Below are positions 23,326 through 39,724 of a stretch of 64,000 nucleotides of DNA, piece after piece (position 1 is the stretch's first letter; each line of letters begins with the position of its first letter). The notes under the pieces are model-generated. The model did not search any database and had not been told where the DNA came from. It saw nothing but the letters and a program-made list of their open reading frames with translations. The translations under genes were made by a program, and so were the position numbers. This DNA is from Dentipellis sp. KUC8613 (taxonomy: Eukaryota; Basidiomycota; Agaricomycetes; Russulales; Hericiaceae), in contig NSJX01000063.1 in the NCBI GenBank assembly GCA_002286715.1, positions 1 through 64,000 on the forward strand. Reading direction: 5' to 3'.

Positions 23326-25322
23326 TCATGTCCTTTGTCGCGGGATGAAGTCTATATCGAACAATTTGATGTGGCTGCCAAGCAAGCAAAAGTCAGCCCA
23401 GTCGCAAGTACGAATATGAAAGTCCATACCTCGTGAGACCGGTCGTATATTCCAGCTCCTCAGGCTTCGGAGGCGTCGTGCCTTTCGCCGGAACAATATC
23501 AAACGCTGCCAAAATGCTCCCCATCGTGACCGACATCGACATCTCTGCAAACGCAGATCCTTTACACAAGAACCAACATTAGCCGCCGCTTCGTCGCCAA
23601 AGAAAGAGGGGGGAGCGCATACCAGGACAGACGCGCCGCCCGAACCCGAACGCGATTCCGCGCGGGTCGAGCTGGGCGGGTTTTTCGTCCGACTGGAGGA
23701 ATCGGCTAGGGTCGAAGGTCGAGGGAGACGGGTATGTCGTCGGATCGTGCATCATTGCCCTGCGTCGCCTTCGCTTTAGCATGATAACATGCAGGTAAAA
23801 TAAGAAGGATACGCACCAGACATTCGCGATGATAGTCGCGTCTTTCGGGATGCGGAAACCGTTGTACTCGTCCTCTACGAGGGCGCTATGCGGGATGGCT
23901 ATCATACACACGCCGTTAGTCTCCAAGCAGGATTGCTCGAGGGAAGACAAGAATGCGCACCCATAGGTCCGACGGGCGCGAACCTGAGGACCTCTTTCAT
24001 TATACACGTGAGGTAGGGCAAGTGCTCAACGTCGTCAGCACCCACAGCACAAGGCCGCTCGCTGTCGGGTTCGACGACGCGGTCCAATTCTTCTTGAGCG
24101 CGGTGTTGGATGTCTGGGTGGATTGCCATGAGCATGAGGAAGGAGAGGAGTGCCGAGACAGTCTGAGTCAGTTCCATCGTTAGTCGAAAGAGATCTCCCG
24201 GACAGACAGGGTAAGAGACATACAGTATCGGCTGCGCCTACGTATAAACCCGCGGCAGCCCACTTGATGATGTCCTCCTGCTCTCCTCCCAGACCGGAAG
24301 GACCGAGCGCGGCGAGGTGCCGCGATGTGAAGCACTCGACGTACTTGCCGGATGCCTGACCGAACTATTTTAAGTGACAGAGCAGAATAATTAATAGGTC
24401 CAACATACCATCTGCGTCTTGACCCATTCATGCGGCATATTGGTCAATGCGCTCATCCTCTCTCTCCACTCATTCGCCTGCCGCTTGAACCCCGCACCAG
24501 GGAACCACGAAGGAACGAACCGCACTACAATCCGCACACACTCCGTCAGCCCTTGCCCTCCCACAACAAAGACGGAGAGGTGAAACCCAAGCACGCACAG
24601 ATGGGGTAATACTCCACCAGCCACCGCCCCGGCGCACTCGCGCGCCCCGTCACCTTCGACGCCTCCTCCGCGCTCCCAATGAAGAAATCGCCCGTCTCCT
24701 TGGGCGTATACCCAAACGCGAGCATCATAATCACCGTCCCCGCATGCCGCCTCACATGCGCTTCGGCGGCGCGCCCGCGCGCGGCGTCGCCGAGCCGCCG
24801 CACGAGCACGCCCGTCTCGCGCTCGACGAGCGCGCGCGCGGAGCGCGCCGCGAGCCCCGTGTGCAGCGCGCGGCGGTACTGCCGGTGGCGCGCGTCCGTC
24901 GCGGGGATGTTGAACGCGGTCTTGCTGCGGTCGCAGAGCTGCGGCGCCATGAGCATCGTCGAGGGCGGCCGGTTGGAGTACGTCGCGGCGCGCGTGGAGA
25001 GGAGCGCGTGTGCGGCGGCGCGGGTGTGCAGGACGATGAAGCGGCGGTTGTAGACCCGGAAGGAGATAGTGTCGCCTGGGGATGGGGAGTGAGTGTGAAA
25101 CGCGGAGGAGGTGGGAATGGGCGTGCGCGCACCGTATTGCTTGCACCAGGTAGCGTATTGTTTCCATGGCTCTGTGGCGGGGAGCAATGGTGCTGCACCG
25201 GCGAAGAAGCTGCCGCTTCTGGGGCCAGGCGGTAGTGGCAGACGAGCTCTACGGCGCGCGGCGCATACTGCGACGAGAAGCAGCAGCGCGACACCTACGG
25301 ATGCGATAGCTGTAAGAAACAT
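23326..25322 (-). CDS. Cytochrome P450 monooxygenase
   Basis: Nine exons (25322-25133, 25075-24599, 24524-24409, 24355-24224, 24162-23961, 23898-23817, 23759-23623, 23559-23430, 23374-23326) give 504 residues, normal for a microsomal fungal P450. An N-terminal anchor helix (AIASVGVALLLLVAVCAA) is followed by a basic stretch and the LPLPPGP hinge. The I helix reads AAAGLYVGAADTT with the oxygen-activation Thr. The K helix has KEVLR, and the haem loop is FGFGRRVCPG with the cysteine ligand. It is a haem-thiolate oxygenase on the ER membrane needing P450 reductase. It resembles the large agaricomycete group related to O-methylsterigmatocystin oxidoreductase-like P450s; the substrate cannot be inferred. 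No biosynthetic partner gene lies beside it. Confidence 0.9.
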
Positions 25323-26647
25323 ATCGAGTGGGCCATGTCGACGCAGGATGGCCGCATATATATGTCATCTGCCAGGCAGACTCGAAGGGGAAGCCCGCGA
25401 GTCATTCCATACCGGGCCTGAGGAGGGGCGGGCTAGATGCCGATATGGAGGAGGCACTGTCCATGTTAGAGATCGGCGGTACCGGCGGGCCTCCCACTAC
25501 TGCATATGTGTTGCGTTGATCAGGCTCGGGCCACAGAATTCACAGGAGATCCGGAGGACTCGCGGGCCAGACATATCCGCTGCGCGCGGTCTAACGCGTT
25601 TCATATATCTGGTCGGCTGGGAGGGGTGCATAGGTGCGGATGCGGTGGCGATGGACTGACGAACAGCGCTGGCATGCCAGATATGCCGTACGTCATTATG
25701 CACAAGTGGTTGATATATAGAGTGTACGATGGACGGAGGGAACTTAGACACGTTGGGGCCCATCTTAATCCGAAATTGGGATGCGATAATATAGTGTTGC
25801 GCTGTGCTGTGCTCCGATGCCCTTAGGTACTTGGGCGCGGGCGGAATTGATATCACGGAGGTATGCGATATGCGATACTCGTCTGGACCATTTGGACCAG
25901 ATCGTCGTGTCGGACGGCGAGGTATTGGAGAGACATAACATTGTAATAGCCGGCCTCAAGCATGCGGGAAGATCCAGGTATCATCCCACTGCGGATGGCA
26001 AGGCTAGGAGAACGCTGCTGTTTGGGGTCACGATAAGGAGTTAAACGGCCACACCAGCACTGCATCCCCATGCAAGAATGGATGACTGGTATTCGGTGAA
26101 ACCGAGTCAGGGCGGGTCAGTTTTGCCACAGCCTTCAGACGTGGCGCACTGCTTGATCAGTCTATGTCAGAACGTGTTCTGGACAACTGCCGCAGAGACA
26201 CGTACCTGATGGGATACGTTGGTGATTGTTTTACACTGAAGTATCTGGTTGTGCAGGGTCAGAAAAGCTGTGTATCGCTTACCCACCAGAGTACTTTCTG
26301 CATCCGCGTCCTTGAGGTACAGCATTGGCAACTGAAGAGGTCCGCGAATGCACATTCATGTATACGGCCACAGTTAATTGTAATGGATTCGTCGTCTTGT
26401 CTTGTAGTATTTGATCATCGACGTGTCGGTCGAAGAGCAGACGCGCAGACGTCCAAACGTTTTTGACGAAAGTATACAATTTGGATCAAACGTTCGGGCT
26501 ATTTGGACAGATTTCTATCTAAATTTGAACTTTGAAGGACGAACTAGAACACGTGATCGTGACAAGAGCGCGCTTGCGCATCTCGGCGTAGCGTTGTCGG
26601 TTTACTCACACTTTCAAGCTGTTACAGCAGTTCTACGAGAGCTTACG
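25323..26647. other. Divergent intergenic region, no supported gene
   Basis: 1.3 kb between the P450 (-) and MTW1 (+) start codons. Only short overlapping frames. Confidence 0.5.
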
Positions 26648-27525
26648 ATGGACGCAAGTTCGTCAAAGCAGCCCGGCCCACCGCCCACAGTGCCGTCTGT
26701 CCTGCTACCCGAAATCCTCTCATTTTCCCCTCACTTCCTCCTTGATGACATTGTCAACATCGCCAACCACGCCGTGGGCGACACAGTCGACGCGATGGAG
26801 AAGTTCATTCTACGCTGGGCAGACGAGCGCGCGGACGCAGACGCGAACTGGGACAGCACGCAGGAGCTCGAGCAGGGCCTTGTCGCGTTCCAGACGCTGC
26901 TCGAGTTCCACACCGACATCGCATTCGACTTCTTCGAGGCGTGGTCCCTCCGCAACATTTTTGCCATCCCCGCCGACCTCCCCATCGTAGTCCCGCACCA
27001 CGCCGGCCTTGACCTTGAACAGCCGCCCGGAAAGGAGGCAGAGCTGCTCGCCGAGATTGAGGACCTCCGGCGGCAGATCGACAACGTGCGTCTTTCCTAG
27101 TTTCCTCACGCTATATCCAATTTCTCAGCCCGCTGCAGGAACGCCGCGTAGAGCGCCTTCTTACTCGCGCTGCGCGCACCAGTTCCCGCCAGGTTGAAAA
27201 ATCGCGGCGCAGGTACACCCGCCTCGCGCCCTTATACCCAGACAACGCGACTCTCAGCACGCTAGACGCGCTGCCGCAAGAGCTCGCCGCGCTCTTCGCC
27301 TCGGCCTCTGCGCTGCCCGAGATCGAGTTTGCGCCGCCGGACGTGCCGGACCCGGGCAAGCGCCACTGGGAGGCCGGCAAGGCGGGATACCTCGGCTGGG
27401 CGATATCGCAGCTGCTTGCGCGTGCGAAGCAGGGAGAGCACCGCGAGAGCGCGGAGGAGATCGTGGGCAAGGCGGAGTATGTCAAGGCGGCGCTGGAGGT
27501 GGTGAAGGCGGAGAAGTCGAAGTGA
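26648..27525 (+). CDS. MTW1: Kinetochore protein of the Mis12/Mtw1 family
   Basis: Two exons (26648-27085, 27139-27525; second acceptor CTGCAG) give 274 residues. The N-terminal part holds the Mis12 head: LLPEILSFSPHFLLDDIVNIANHAVGD and, in the second helix region, LEQGLVAFQTLLEFHTDIAFDFFEAWSLRNIFAIP. A heptad-type coiled coil with ELLAEIEDLRRQIDN crosses the intron into ERRVERLLTRAAR. The C terminus is a helical Lys/Glu-rich tail. Mis12/Mtw1 is a core subunit of the MIND/Mis12 complex that links inner centromere proteins to the Ndc80 microtubule-binding complex. Size and domain order match the family. A nearer acceptor (TTTCTCAG) would break the frame, so the CTGCAG site was chosen. Confidence 0.88.
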
Positions 27526-28761
27526 TTTGAGAGTCATATGCATGTGAGGTTGCGCAAAGGTTGCGTGTATTTCTACTATATCTTATTTTTTTTCTTTGAT
27601 TTGTTGTATTCGTAATTTTATATGCTTATTCGCTACGTAGATCTCTCTGGCTTGGACGTGCAGGGTGCTCAAGTGACTTGACTGTATTTGTGCACCCCTC
27701 ATTGTCCCTGAGGCTTGGCTTGCACCTCAATCAATCGGTACGCTGCGCCCAGACCAAGAACGAATATACTTGAAAACCTAAATCGAAATGGGGTACCAGT
27801 CAAGTTCTAGGTCTCGGTACCCTACCGTACCCTTGATACAGCATACCATCAGGAGCGCGCGACCCTGGGGCTGGGCAGCTCGCACTCCCATACATACATA
27901 ATATCGCCAATGCCGTATGCGCACGCGCCCACTGGGGATGCAGGTGCGCCGAGCCATAGGTCCACACTGCTAACGTGTACATACGGATGTTCGTGCACAT
28001 GCACAGACACTTACTGCTCCCATTCTGAACAATTGTCACCAGGTCTACGCGCGTAGTTGACGCCTCGGCCTGCATGATTTCCCTGCAGAACGTCGAATGA
28101 TTCAGAATATAATATTTTGAGACTCGATCATCAAAGAAGCCTGCGTCGCTGCGTTTCGTACGTGCGATGTCGAGTCACGGCGCAAGGCGGGGCGCAAGAA
28201 GGTAGATGTGATCGCGACCAGGCGAACACCTGGCTGAGACGATATATGGGGACCGAGTCGACGATGGGTGCATGCGTGTGTTTACCTGTTGCGACGGATT
28301 CCGGACCGGTCAGTAGAAAGTACGCACCTTTATGCCAACGGGCTGTCCATTTTTTGTCGCGGTTGTATTGCCAACGGGGCAACAATGTGTAACAAGGCCT
28401 TCGTGATTGAGACCCGTTGGAAGGACCATCCTGGCTTCACACGATGACCGACATCGACGCGATGTACTTACTCACCGAGCGGCTCGTCCACGGAGTCGGA
28501 CGAAAATCCAGAGGAAACGGCTAGAAAATAGCACGCGGGGGTGGGGGTATTACAATGGTCATATATTAGCAAACGTTGGTTGTCAAATGGGTGGAATGAG
28601 ATAAGGAAAGTCGTCGCGTAGTGTGTCGTGCAGTCGTAGCTGTAAACCGCCACTTCAGTCAAACCGAACAGCTGTCGACGGCGCAGCGACAAGACGCACC
28701 TGATTAGTGAATGAGCGTATCCTAAAATGTGAGGGGGTAGGGGGCCGGGGTATGACAATGT
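27526..28761. other. No supported gene
   Basis: Convergent region between MTW1 (+) and the G alpha gene (-). Only short frames without recognisable content. Confidence 0.5.
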
Positions 28762-30807
28762 TCAGATGAGAGAGGCCGAATCCAAATGTTCACGAAGAAT
28801 GCCGTCCCGGACTGCATACAAGCGTCAGTACTCCGTGAAGAGGAGGCGAGGAAACGAATTCTCACACGCACCGGTCTGCAATGTCACTGCTGTGGCACGC
28901 GTATCCTGCACAAGCAGCGTTAGCATTCACTATTCACTGCGGAGATGCGCATGAGAAGCGTACTATAGCACATGTGGGGTAGCAGTAGAAGAACCGCTCC
29001 GAGTGATCGTTCACCAGGATCTCTTTAAACAGAGACCGCACGTCTACATTTCACGGACTCAATCAGCTGTTGTTCTAGTACTAGACTTCGACAACACAGA
29101 AGACGCACATTTCAGCACGCTGCCAGAGCTATTGCTCCCGTCGCCGTACCCGGGACGGTATTTCCGGAACTTCACGCCGGCGCGCAGTTTGCGATCAAGC
29201 AGATCGCACTTGTTCAGGAAGAGGATCATCATGACCTGGTCACGAGTAGCAGCGCGAGGCGATCAATCGACCGCTCCGTTCTCAGCGCCAGAACGCACAC
29301 ACGCACCTTCTTCAGCAGGGGCGACTGGATAATCGCCGCCCAGAGCGTCAGGGAGTCTTCCAGGCGGTTCACCTCGGGGTCCTCCGAGAGCGTCTCGTCG
29401 AAGCACGACACGGGCGCGAGGAAGAGGATGGCGGTCAGATCTGTGAAATATGGCAGCCAGGCGTGCCGCTGCGGCGTTTCAGCATGCGATGCGACGCGTT
29501 CGCGACTGGGGCTGATGCTTACGCTCGTGCGGCACCCGCCGACGTCACAGATCACCCACTCGCGCGTATACTTCGCCCACACCGCCGTGCCGTCCTTCGA
29601 CTTGCGTCGGCCCCCCTCCTCGTGCTCTATCGTGACGTTGTCGTCCTCGAACGTGATCGAGTGCTCCTGTATCCCGATTGTTCGTAGCCGCGCACGCACG
29701 ACGTCCGAGTCGGTCGGCACGTAGCCCTGCACCGCTATTCGCTCGACATCGTCCAGGAAGCTACGAAGTTGCGTTGCGCAGGTCAGACATGCGTGGGACG
29801 CGGCGCGCGCAGCGCACGGTGGAAACGGGGACTCACAAGCCGGCGTTCTGCCACAGCGTCACGCCCTTGTCCTCGAGCAGCGCGCGCACGGTCTGGTCTT
29901 CCCACAGCGCCTTCATGTCCTCCGCACAGCTCGCAATGATGCCCGTCGCGTCGTCCAGACACGCGTTCTTGCCCTCCTTGCGGCTCTCCTTCGTCACGCG
30001 GCTGCCGTCGCCCCGCACGCGCACAAAGAACTCGCGCAGCCGCCGGCGCGGGGCCGCGGAGGGCGCGTCGGCAGCCGTCGAGGACGACGACGGGCCGTCG
30101 AAGGGCGTCGCCCACTGCTCGTGCTCGCTGTCGGCGAAGTCGTTGTCGAAGGACACGCCGAGCCCGCGCCGCAGGTCCTCCTCGACGCCCCGCAGCGGCC
30201 CGAGGCGCAGGCGCAGGAGCGTGTGCCGGTCGGTGAGGCGGAAGGAGGTGCTAGGACTCGAGTTGGTTGTCCTGTGGCCGTCGTCGGAGCGTGAGTAGTC
30301 GGAGGAGGTGTTCGGGGTGTGTGGGGGTGACATGGATGTGAGGACGTCGAGGATGATGTTTATGGAACGGATGAGGTTGAGTTGGATCACGGCGCGCCAC
30401 GAGGAGCGCTGTTCGTCCCAAGCTCTGGGCGCATATGTCATTTGAAGATCTGGCAAGGTGTATAGTGTTGAGAATGACACGCGACGGAGGTGCGCGCGAC
30501 TCACTTTTCAACAGGGTGCTCTTGCCTGGCACGCGACACGCGTTATACACGCTCAGAATGGGCAAGGGTGCAGAGAACTCGAAAACGACGACGTACCGCT
30601 CTCGCTTTGGCCCAGCAATAGTATTTTCACGACTTTTGATCGTTTTTTGAGAGCGGCAGACTCCGCACGCAGACTCTCGTCGATGGCATCGCTAACGCGT
30701 TGTGCAGCGGCCTCGCGCTGCAGGCGTTCGGCCTTCGCCTCGGGGGTTTCGTTGGCGGGCGGGGCCCATGCGATGGAGAGCGGGTCTGTGTCCGAGAACA
30801 AGGTCAT
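28762..30807 (-). CDS. Atypical heterotrimeric G-protein alpha subunit
   Basis: Nine exons (30807-30597, 30525-30505, 30449-29837, 29760-29523, 29468-29307, 29235-29112, 29043-28964, 28905-28872, 28811-28762) give 510 residues, against about 350 for a classical G alpha. G1 loop: GQSESGKST. Switch I region: RARLRTIGI, keeping Arg and Thr. Switch II: DVGGCRTS, with Cys where DVGGQ is normal. G4: FLNKCDLL. G5 region: TCAIDT. The C terminus ends RDGILREHLDSASLI. The N terminus lacks the myristoylation signal MGxxxS, and the helical domain carries a Ser/Pro/Asp-rich insertion of over 100 residues. The protein should still bind GTP, but the missing Gln predicts weak intrinsic hydrolysis. Agaricomycetes have several such long divergent G alpha paralogs. 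The receptor is unknown. Confidence 0.9.
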
Positions 30808-31094
30808 AATGAACAGGGGAGAAAGAAAGGAGTATGAATGACGGCCAGCGGGAACCAAGGGGGAATATGAGGGACAGCGTCTAGCCACACGTGATCTAAT
30901 TTGCGGCAAGCGAGAAGCAGAAAAGGGTCTTCTTGAGCTCACCGCTAAGATCCAGGAACCGAACGGCTTCGATCGTTTACGTCTCCAAGTCGACGCGAAC
31001 TCGCCCGCGCCGCGTTTCACCTCCACGCTACCGCCGCTTTCCTGTGCTCCTCTCCTATAAAAGCCCGTCCGCCTCGCCTCCTTACGTCTCCTCT

Positions 31095-31545
31095 TCTGCC
31101 TGGACAACGATGCCCGCCGGATCGTCGTCGGTGGATGGGGGCGCAGCGGTTTGCGCCAGCGCCAATTCCAAATTCTGCGCCATCAAATTTGACCTGGTGT
31201 GCTTCTTGGACCGAATTTCAGACTCCTGCAGGAACTCTTATTGTTCTCTTGCTACAGCTTGATCCGCTTCGTGCACTCCCTTTCCAGCTTGGGGTAAGAG
31301 TGACAGCTGGCGTGCTTGAGGCTGTCGCTGTAGGTATTCGGTAGTTGTAGCGAGAAGAGGTTGACGGTGGCCGCTATCAAAAAATGTAACCGCACATCGG
31401 CAAGACGCGAGATGCGGTCATATGAGCGCTAAATACATAAAATGGAGAGATGTCTACAAGTTGCTTTCTGGACGTACGTACCTGAATTTGTCCTGGCCCT
31501 CCGGCAATTCGCTTCGCGGTTTCCCGAGACATAGGAGTCAGGTGC
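31095..31545 (-). pseudogene. Possible decayed gene upstream of G alpha, interrupted region
   Basis: Two minus-strand stretches look coding but do not join. One (about 31230-31095) reads EFLQESEIRSKKHTRSNLMA and continues to an acidic end QAEEET and a stop. The other, just before it in another frame, reads YSDSLKHASCHSYPKLEREC and then meets TAG. A further candidate start (MSRETAKRIAGG) lies at 31533 next to a GTACGT donor. Helical Lys/Glu-rich content suggests former protein-coding DNA, now broken by a stop and a frame change, or an intron I cannot place. The family is not recognised. A LINE fragment is inserted right beside it at 31546. Confidence 0.3.
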
Positions 31546-33299
31546 GAAAGCTACAAATGAGCTCCACCCACGTCACACTTACCCCCCTGACGGCCTATCA
31601 CTAACGCCTCAACGCAAAACTGCCAACGCTGCTGCCCATAAGGAACGCGGCGACATCGTCTTCGACCCAACGGTTACCTGTAAGACCAGCCTAGCGGAAT
31701 GCTTCCGCATATTTACTGAAAACCCCCTGCACCCTACACCCGCCGACCGCCTCTCCTATGTCCAACACGGAGCAAACCTCCGACGAGAACACCAAACAGT
31801 ATATACTGACGGCGCCTGCCTCCACAACGGCCGAGAGAACGCCCGATGTGGAGCGGGCATCTGGCTCTCTGAGAACAACCCCAAAAACCGGGCAATCCGC
31901 GTCCCGGGCGACGCCCAATCTAACCAAGTCGGCGAGATGGTTGCCATCATCGAGGCAATCCGTCAGACTGAAAATTTCGTACCCCTAACCATTAAATCCG
32001 ACTCCCTGTCCTCTATCAACGGACTGACCAAATACCTACAGGACTGGGAAGACCGCGGCTGGATAGGTGTCGAGAACAGCATCTTCTTTCGCGTCGCCAC
32101 TGCTCTTCTCCGGGCACGCACGGCGGTCACCAAATTCCAGTGGGTCAAAGGCCACGCGGGCATACAAGGAAATGTAGCCGCTGACACTAAAGCCAATGAA
32201 GGCGCCAACAAACAAGCCGCTGACGCGCTCAATCTCCAAATAGATGACCGTTTCAATATAACAGGCGCCAAGCTCTCTACGATCACACAAGCCCTCGCCT
32301 ACCGCGGCATAAGAGAACGCACATCTACCCCTCCAAGACGAATCAGCACACGACACCTCGGTCGTGCCCAGGCCGCCCTTGAGGAATTCACCGGAAACCG
32401 AGAATGCTACTCAACGCTGTGGACGGCATGTACACATAAGGACTTCTCGACCAAAATTCGACAATTCCAATATAAAATCATGCATAACTGCTATCGTGTT
32501 GGCGACTATTGGGAAAACATCGATGGTTATGCGGATCGCACCCCCTGTCGTTCCTGCCCTTTCCCCGTGGAGGACCTCGAACACATTCTTACAGACACCG
32601 AATGCTCGAATAAGGTAGCACATATTATCTGGACCCTGGCCCACGACCTCTGGCCATACAGCGCTCGCTCGTGGCCGACAATCACCCTCGGCATCATCCT
32701 CGCGGCCGGCGCCCTTGCGGTCTCCTCAAGCCAAATTCGTGACCCTGACCCGACCTTACCCCCCCCCTCACCTACTGACCCGATCCACGCTGGCGCTTCC
32801 CGCCTCCTCCGCATCATTATCTCCGAATCCGCCTATCTCATATGGGTTCTCAGATGTGAGCGCGTCATACAACAACGCACACACTCCACCACCGAAGTTA
32901 TACAGCGCTGGCTTTCTGCCATTCACACCCGCCTCATGATTGACCGGGTAACCTACTGCAAAATCCACCGCACAGAGCACCACAAGAAACTCCTTACGGC
33001 GACCTGGAGCGCAGCCCTCCTCGACCCGCCCCCTGACTGGCCGACGAACCTTGAGGTTTTAGTGGGTATTAAGCCGCTCCGGCCCCCTATTTAACGGGAC
33101 CCCCTGGGCGACTGAAGAATCCCACACTGTTCGCTCACCGCGTTCGTGCATAAAGCATTTTTCCTCGGACAGCGTCCCTCTCCCCGGAGAGGTCGCACTT
33201 TAAGCTTACTCGGTAGTACTGGAGTCATTTAGTGATATAGTAGCTACCTAGTAATATTATTAAAGCTTTGTCTAAAAAAAAAAAAGAAAGCTACAAATG
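31546..33299 (+). mobile_element. 5'-truncated non-LTR retrotransposon with target duplications
   Basis: The same 14 bases, GAAAGCTACAAATG, stand at 31546-31559 and 33286-33299. Between them lies a 1,726-bp insert (31560-33285) that opens directly inside a reading frame and ends in a run of 12 A (33274-33285). An open frame cut off at the left edge, a poly(A) right end and a 14-bp target duplication are the marks of a LINE copied by target-primed reverse transcription and truncated at its 5' end. No reverse transcriptase remains, only the 3' RNase H part. The host sequence on both sides should have been continuous before insertion. Confidence 0.92.
31565..33094 (+). CDS. LINE ORF2 remnant: RNase H domain and C-terminal region
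   Basis: The frame is open from the left edge of the insert without its own start. It begins in a linker, then the RNase H fold: VYTDGACLHNG (first Asp), GEMVAIIEAI (Glu), IKSDSLSSING (second Asp) and VKGHAGIQGNVAADTKANE (His and last Asp). All four acidic catalytic positions are present. Downstream is a region with CRSCPFPVEDLEHILTDTEC, the Cys/His cluster common behind the RNase H domain in fungal LINE proteins. After this a C-terminal helical part ends at 33094, leaving about 190 bases of 3' UTR before the poly(A). RNase H in this position occurs in the I/Tad-like group. As a fragment it cannot transpose by itself; the frame has no stop, so the insertion seems young. Confidence 0.88.
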   Translation, partial: HPRHTYPPDGLSLTPQRKTANAAAHKERGDIVFDPTVTCKTSLAECFRIFTENPLHPTPADRLSYVQHGANLRREHQTVYTDGACLHNGRENARCGAGIWLSENNPKNRAIRVPGDAQSNQVGEMVAIIEAIRQTENFVPLTIKSDSLSSINGLTKYLQDWEDRGWIGVENSIFFRVATALLRARTAVTKFQWVKGHAGIQGNVAADTKANEGANKQAADALNLQIDDRFNITGAKLSTITQALAYRGIRERTSTPPRRISTRHLGRAQAALEEFTGNRECYSTLWTACTHKDFSTKIRQFQYKIMHNCYRVGDYWENIDGYADRTPCRSCPFPVEDLEHILTDTECSNKVAHIIWTLAHDLWPYSARSWPTITLGIILAAGALAVSSSQIRDPDPTLPPPSPTDPIHAGASRLLRIIISESAYLIWVLRCERVIQQRTHSTTEVIQRWLSAIHTRLMIDRVTYCKIHRTEHHKKLLTATWSAALLDPPPDWPTNLEVLVGIKPLRPPI

Positions 33300-34525
33300 C
33301 CCAGGGAAGGATTGGACGAAGTTGAAGAACATGGGCGTAAGTTCAAGAATGATTGTATCGACCAGCTGGCAATGCTATTTTACAACCTCACATTGGAGCA
33401 CCCCCATCGGTTATGCATATAGCTTAAATGGCATCAATACCAGAAAATGCGACGGCGTCGGCAAGTGGCGGCAGCATGAAATTGAGGAGATGGCAGGAAT
33501 GACGGGCGGCCCACGTGGGGGTCTTGCGCTTGGATGATACATCGTCACTCGCGTAGCGGAGTTGTCGTCCGAGCGTCGCACCTAGAACGACAGCGAGCCT
33601 ATCTCCACAGGTGCGACACGGGACGACAAAGACAAGCATGTTTGGTTAGCGGAAGATGGTCGTCAGAGGCCAAGCTGGAGCATCAAGAATGAGGGCTAGA
33701 GAACGGGTGTTGACTCCGCAGGGGAAGGGATTAGCGCAGCATGAAAGCATGAAAGCAGCATCAGCAGATCAAGGACATAGGCCGCCGGGTGCCGTCATGA
33801 CATCTCGCCGAGATCGCCACAGCACATGGCACTCGCCAAAAGCTTCCGTACGGCGACCAAGTAGCAGATCCGCTTTACCAGGAGCCTTGGCAGGGATGTT
33901 AGGAAAGCAAGCGCAGCCATAGCCAGACGGCCAGGCGACCTTAGAGACAGAGAAGCACCAGTAGAGAATATTTCCAAGAGCGATCAAGTCCATAGCACGT
34001 CTTGCACATCGTCAAGGGGTGGTCACGGGGAATCGCAGCGGCAAGATGACCCAGTAACCCGAGCAGGGATCGTAGAAGTGCACGGACGCTGCGCGCTCGT
34101 CGAGGGTTCGCGCTTACTCGCTGCTATGCAACAAGCCATCACCCTCTCGGTGAACACATTTGGATCGGCCTCACCTGATGAGTCGCCTCGGGAAGATAAC
34201 ATCATTGTGACATCTGTTGACAGGGTACAGCGAAAGTACGTGGACCAAGAGGGCGCTTGACGGTAAAAACATAGCGGCGTTAGCGAGTGTAAAGATAGAA
34301 ATAGAGCGACTTTGAGTGTAGGAAGTCCCGGTCGTTGTAAATGGCAGAACAAAGGAGAGGATTGAAGATGACTCGAGGCGTGTACGCGTTTGTGGCACAC
34401 GCGGCGTGTAAACAACGCACAAACAACGCGATCCTCTCTGCAGCCACGACCTCATTAGCGTGCGTCGCGCGACGAGGCTGCTATACCTGCATATATTCTT
34501 ATTTTGCTAGTCTCTTCTGCCGGTC
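33300..34525. other. No supported gene; possible old coding traces
   Basis: Between the LINE and SMC5. Minus-strand frames at 33424-33639 and 33769-33993 look faintly coding (for example RLAVVLGATLGRQLRYAS) but match no family I know and do not chain with the broken frames at 31.1-31.5 kb in any model I trust. The last 200 bases form the SMC5 upstream region. Confidence 0.4.
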
Positions 34526-39363
<4,838 letters not shown>

Positions 39364-39724
39364 GGGCTCTCTCTGGACTTCGCTGAACCTTTATGGAACC
39401 GTTCGATGTCGGACGTTGGAGAAGTAGACCGCTGCGCACGTTCGACAATCTGACCCTTGCTCGACGTATAACGCATATTTGTAGACCGAATCGAATCGCA
39501 TCGAATTAGCTATCCTACCTCGCATACGTATAGTGATAGTACCCACCTGTACACTACTTTTGCTCCGCCTTGCTCCTGCCACTACCGTACATAGAGTAAT
39601 ACCTGCTAAGTACCCCCATGCTCCCTATGCTCATACACATATCCATCCCCCTTGACCATATATCCCGCCCAACCTCCCAACAAGCCTCCATCGGCCGTCT
39701 CAAACCCACATCGAGCATGCGCCC
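39364..39724. other. Convergent 3' intergenic region SMC5/RRP43
   Basis: 361 bases between the two stop codons. No gene seen; short, so the two transcripts may overlap at their 3' ends. Confidence 0.6.

Noticed and set aside
33769..33993. Protein-kinase-like fragment (DLIALGNILYW)
   Set aside because: The short similarity to kinase helix text has no catalytic motifs around it; likely chance.
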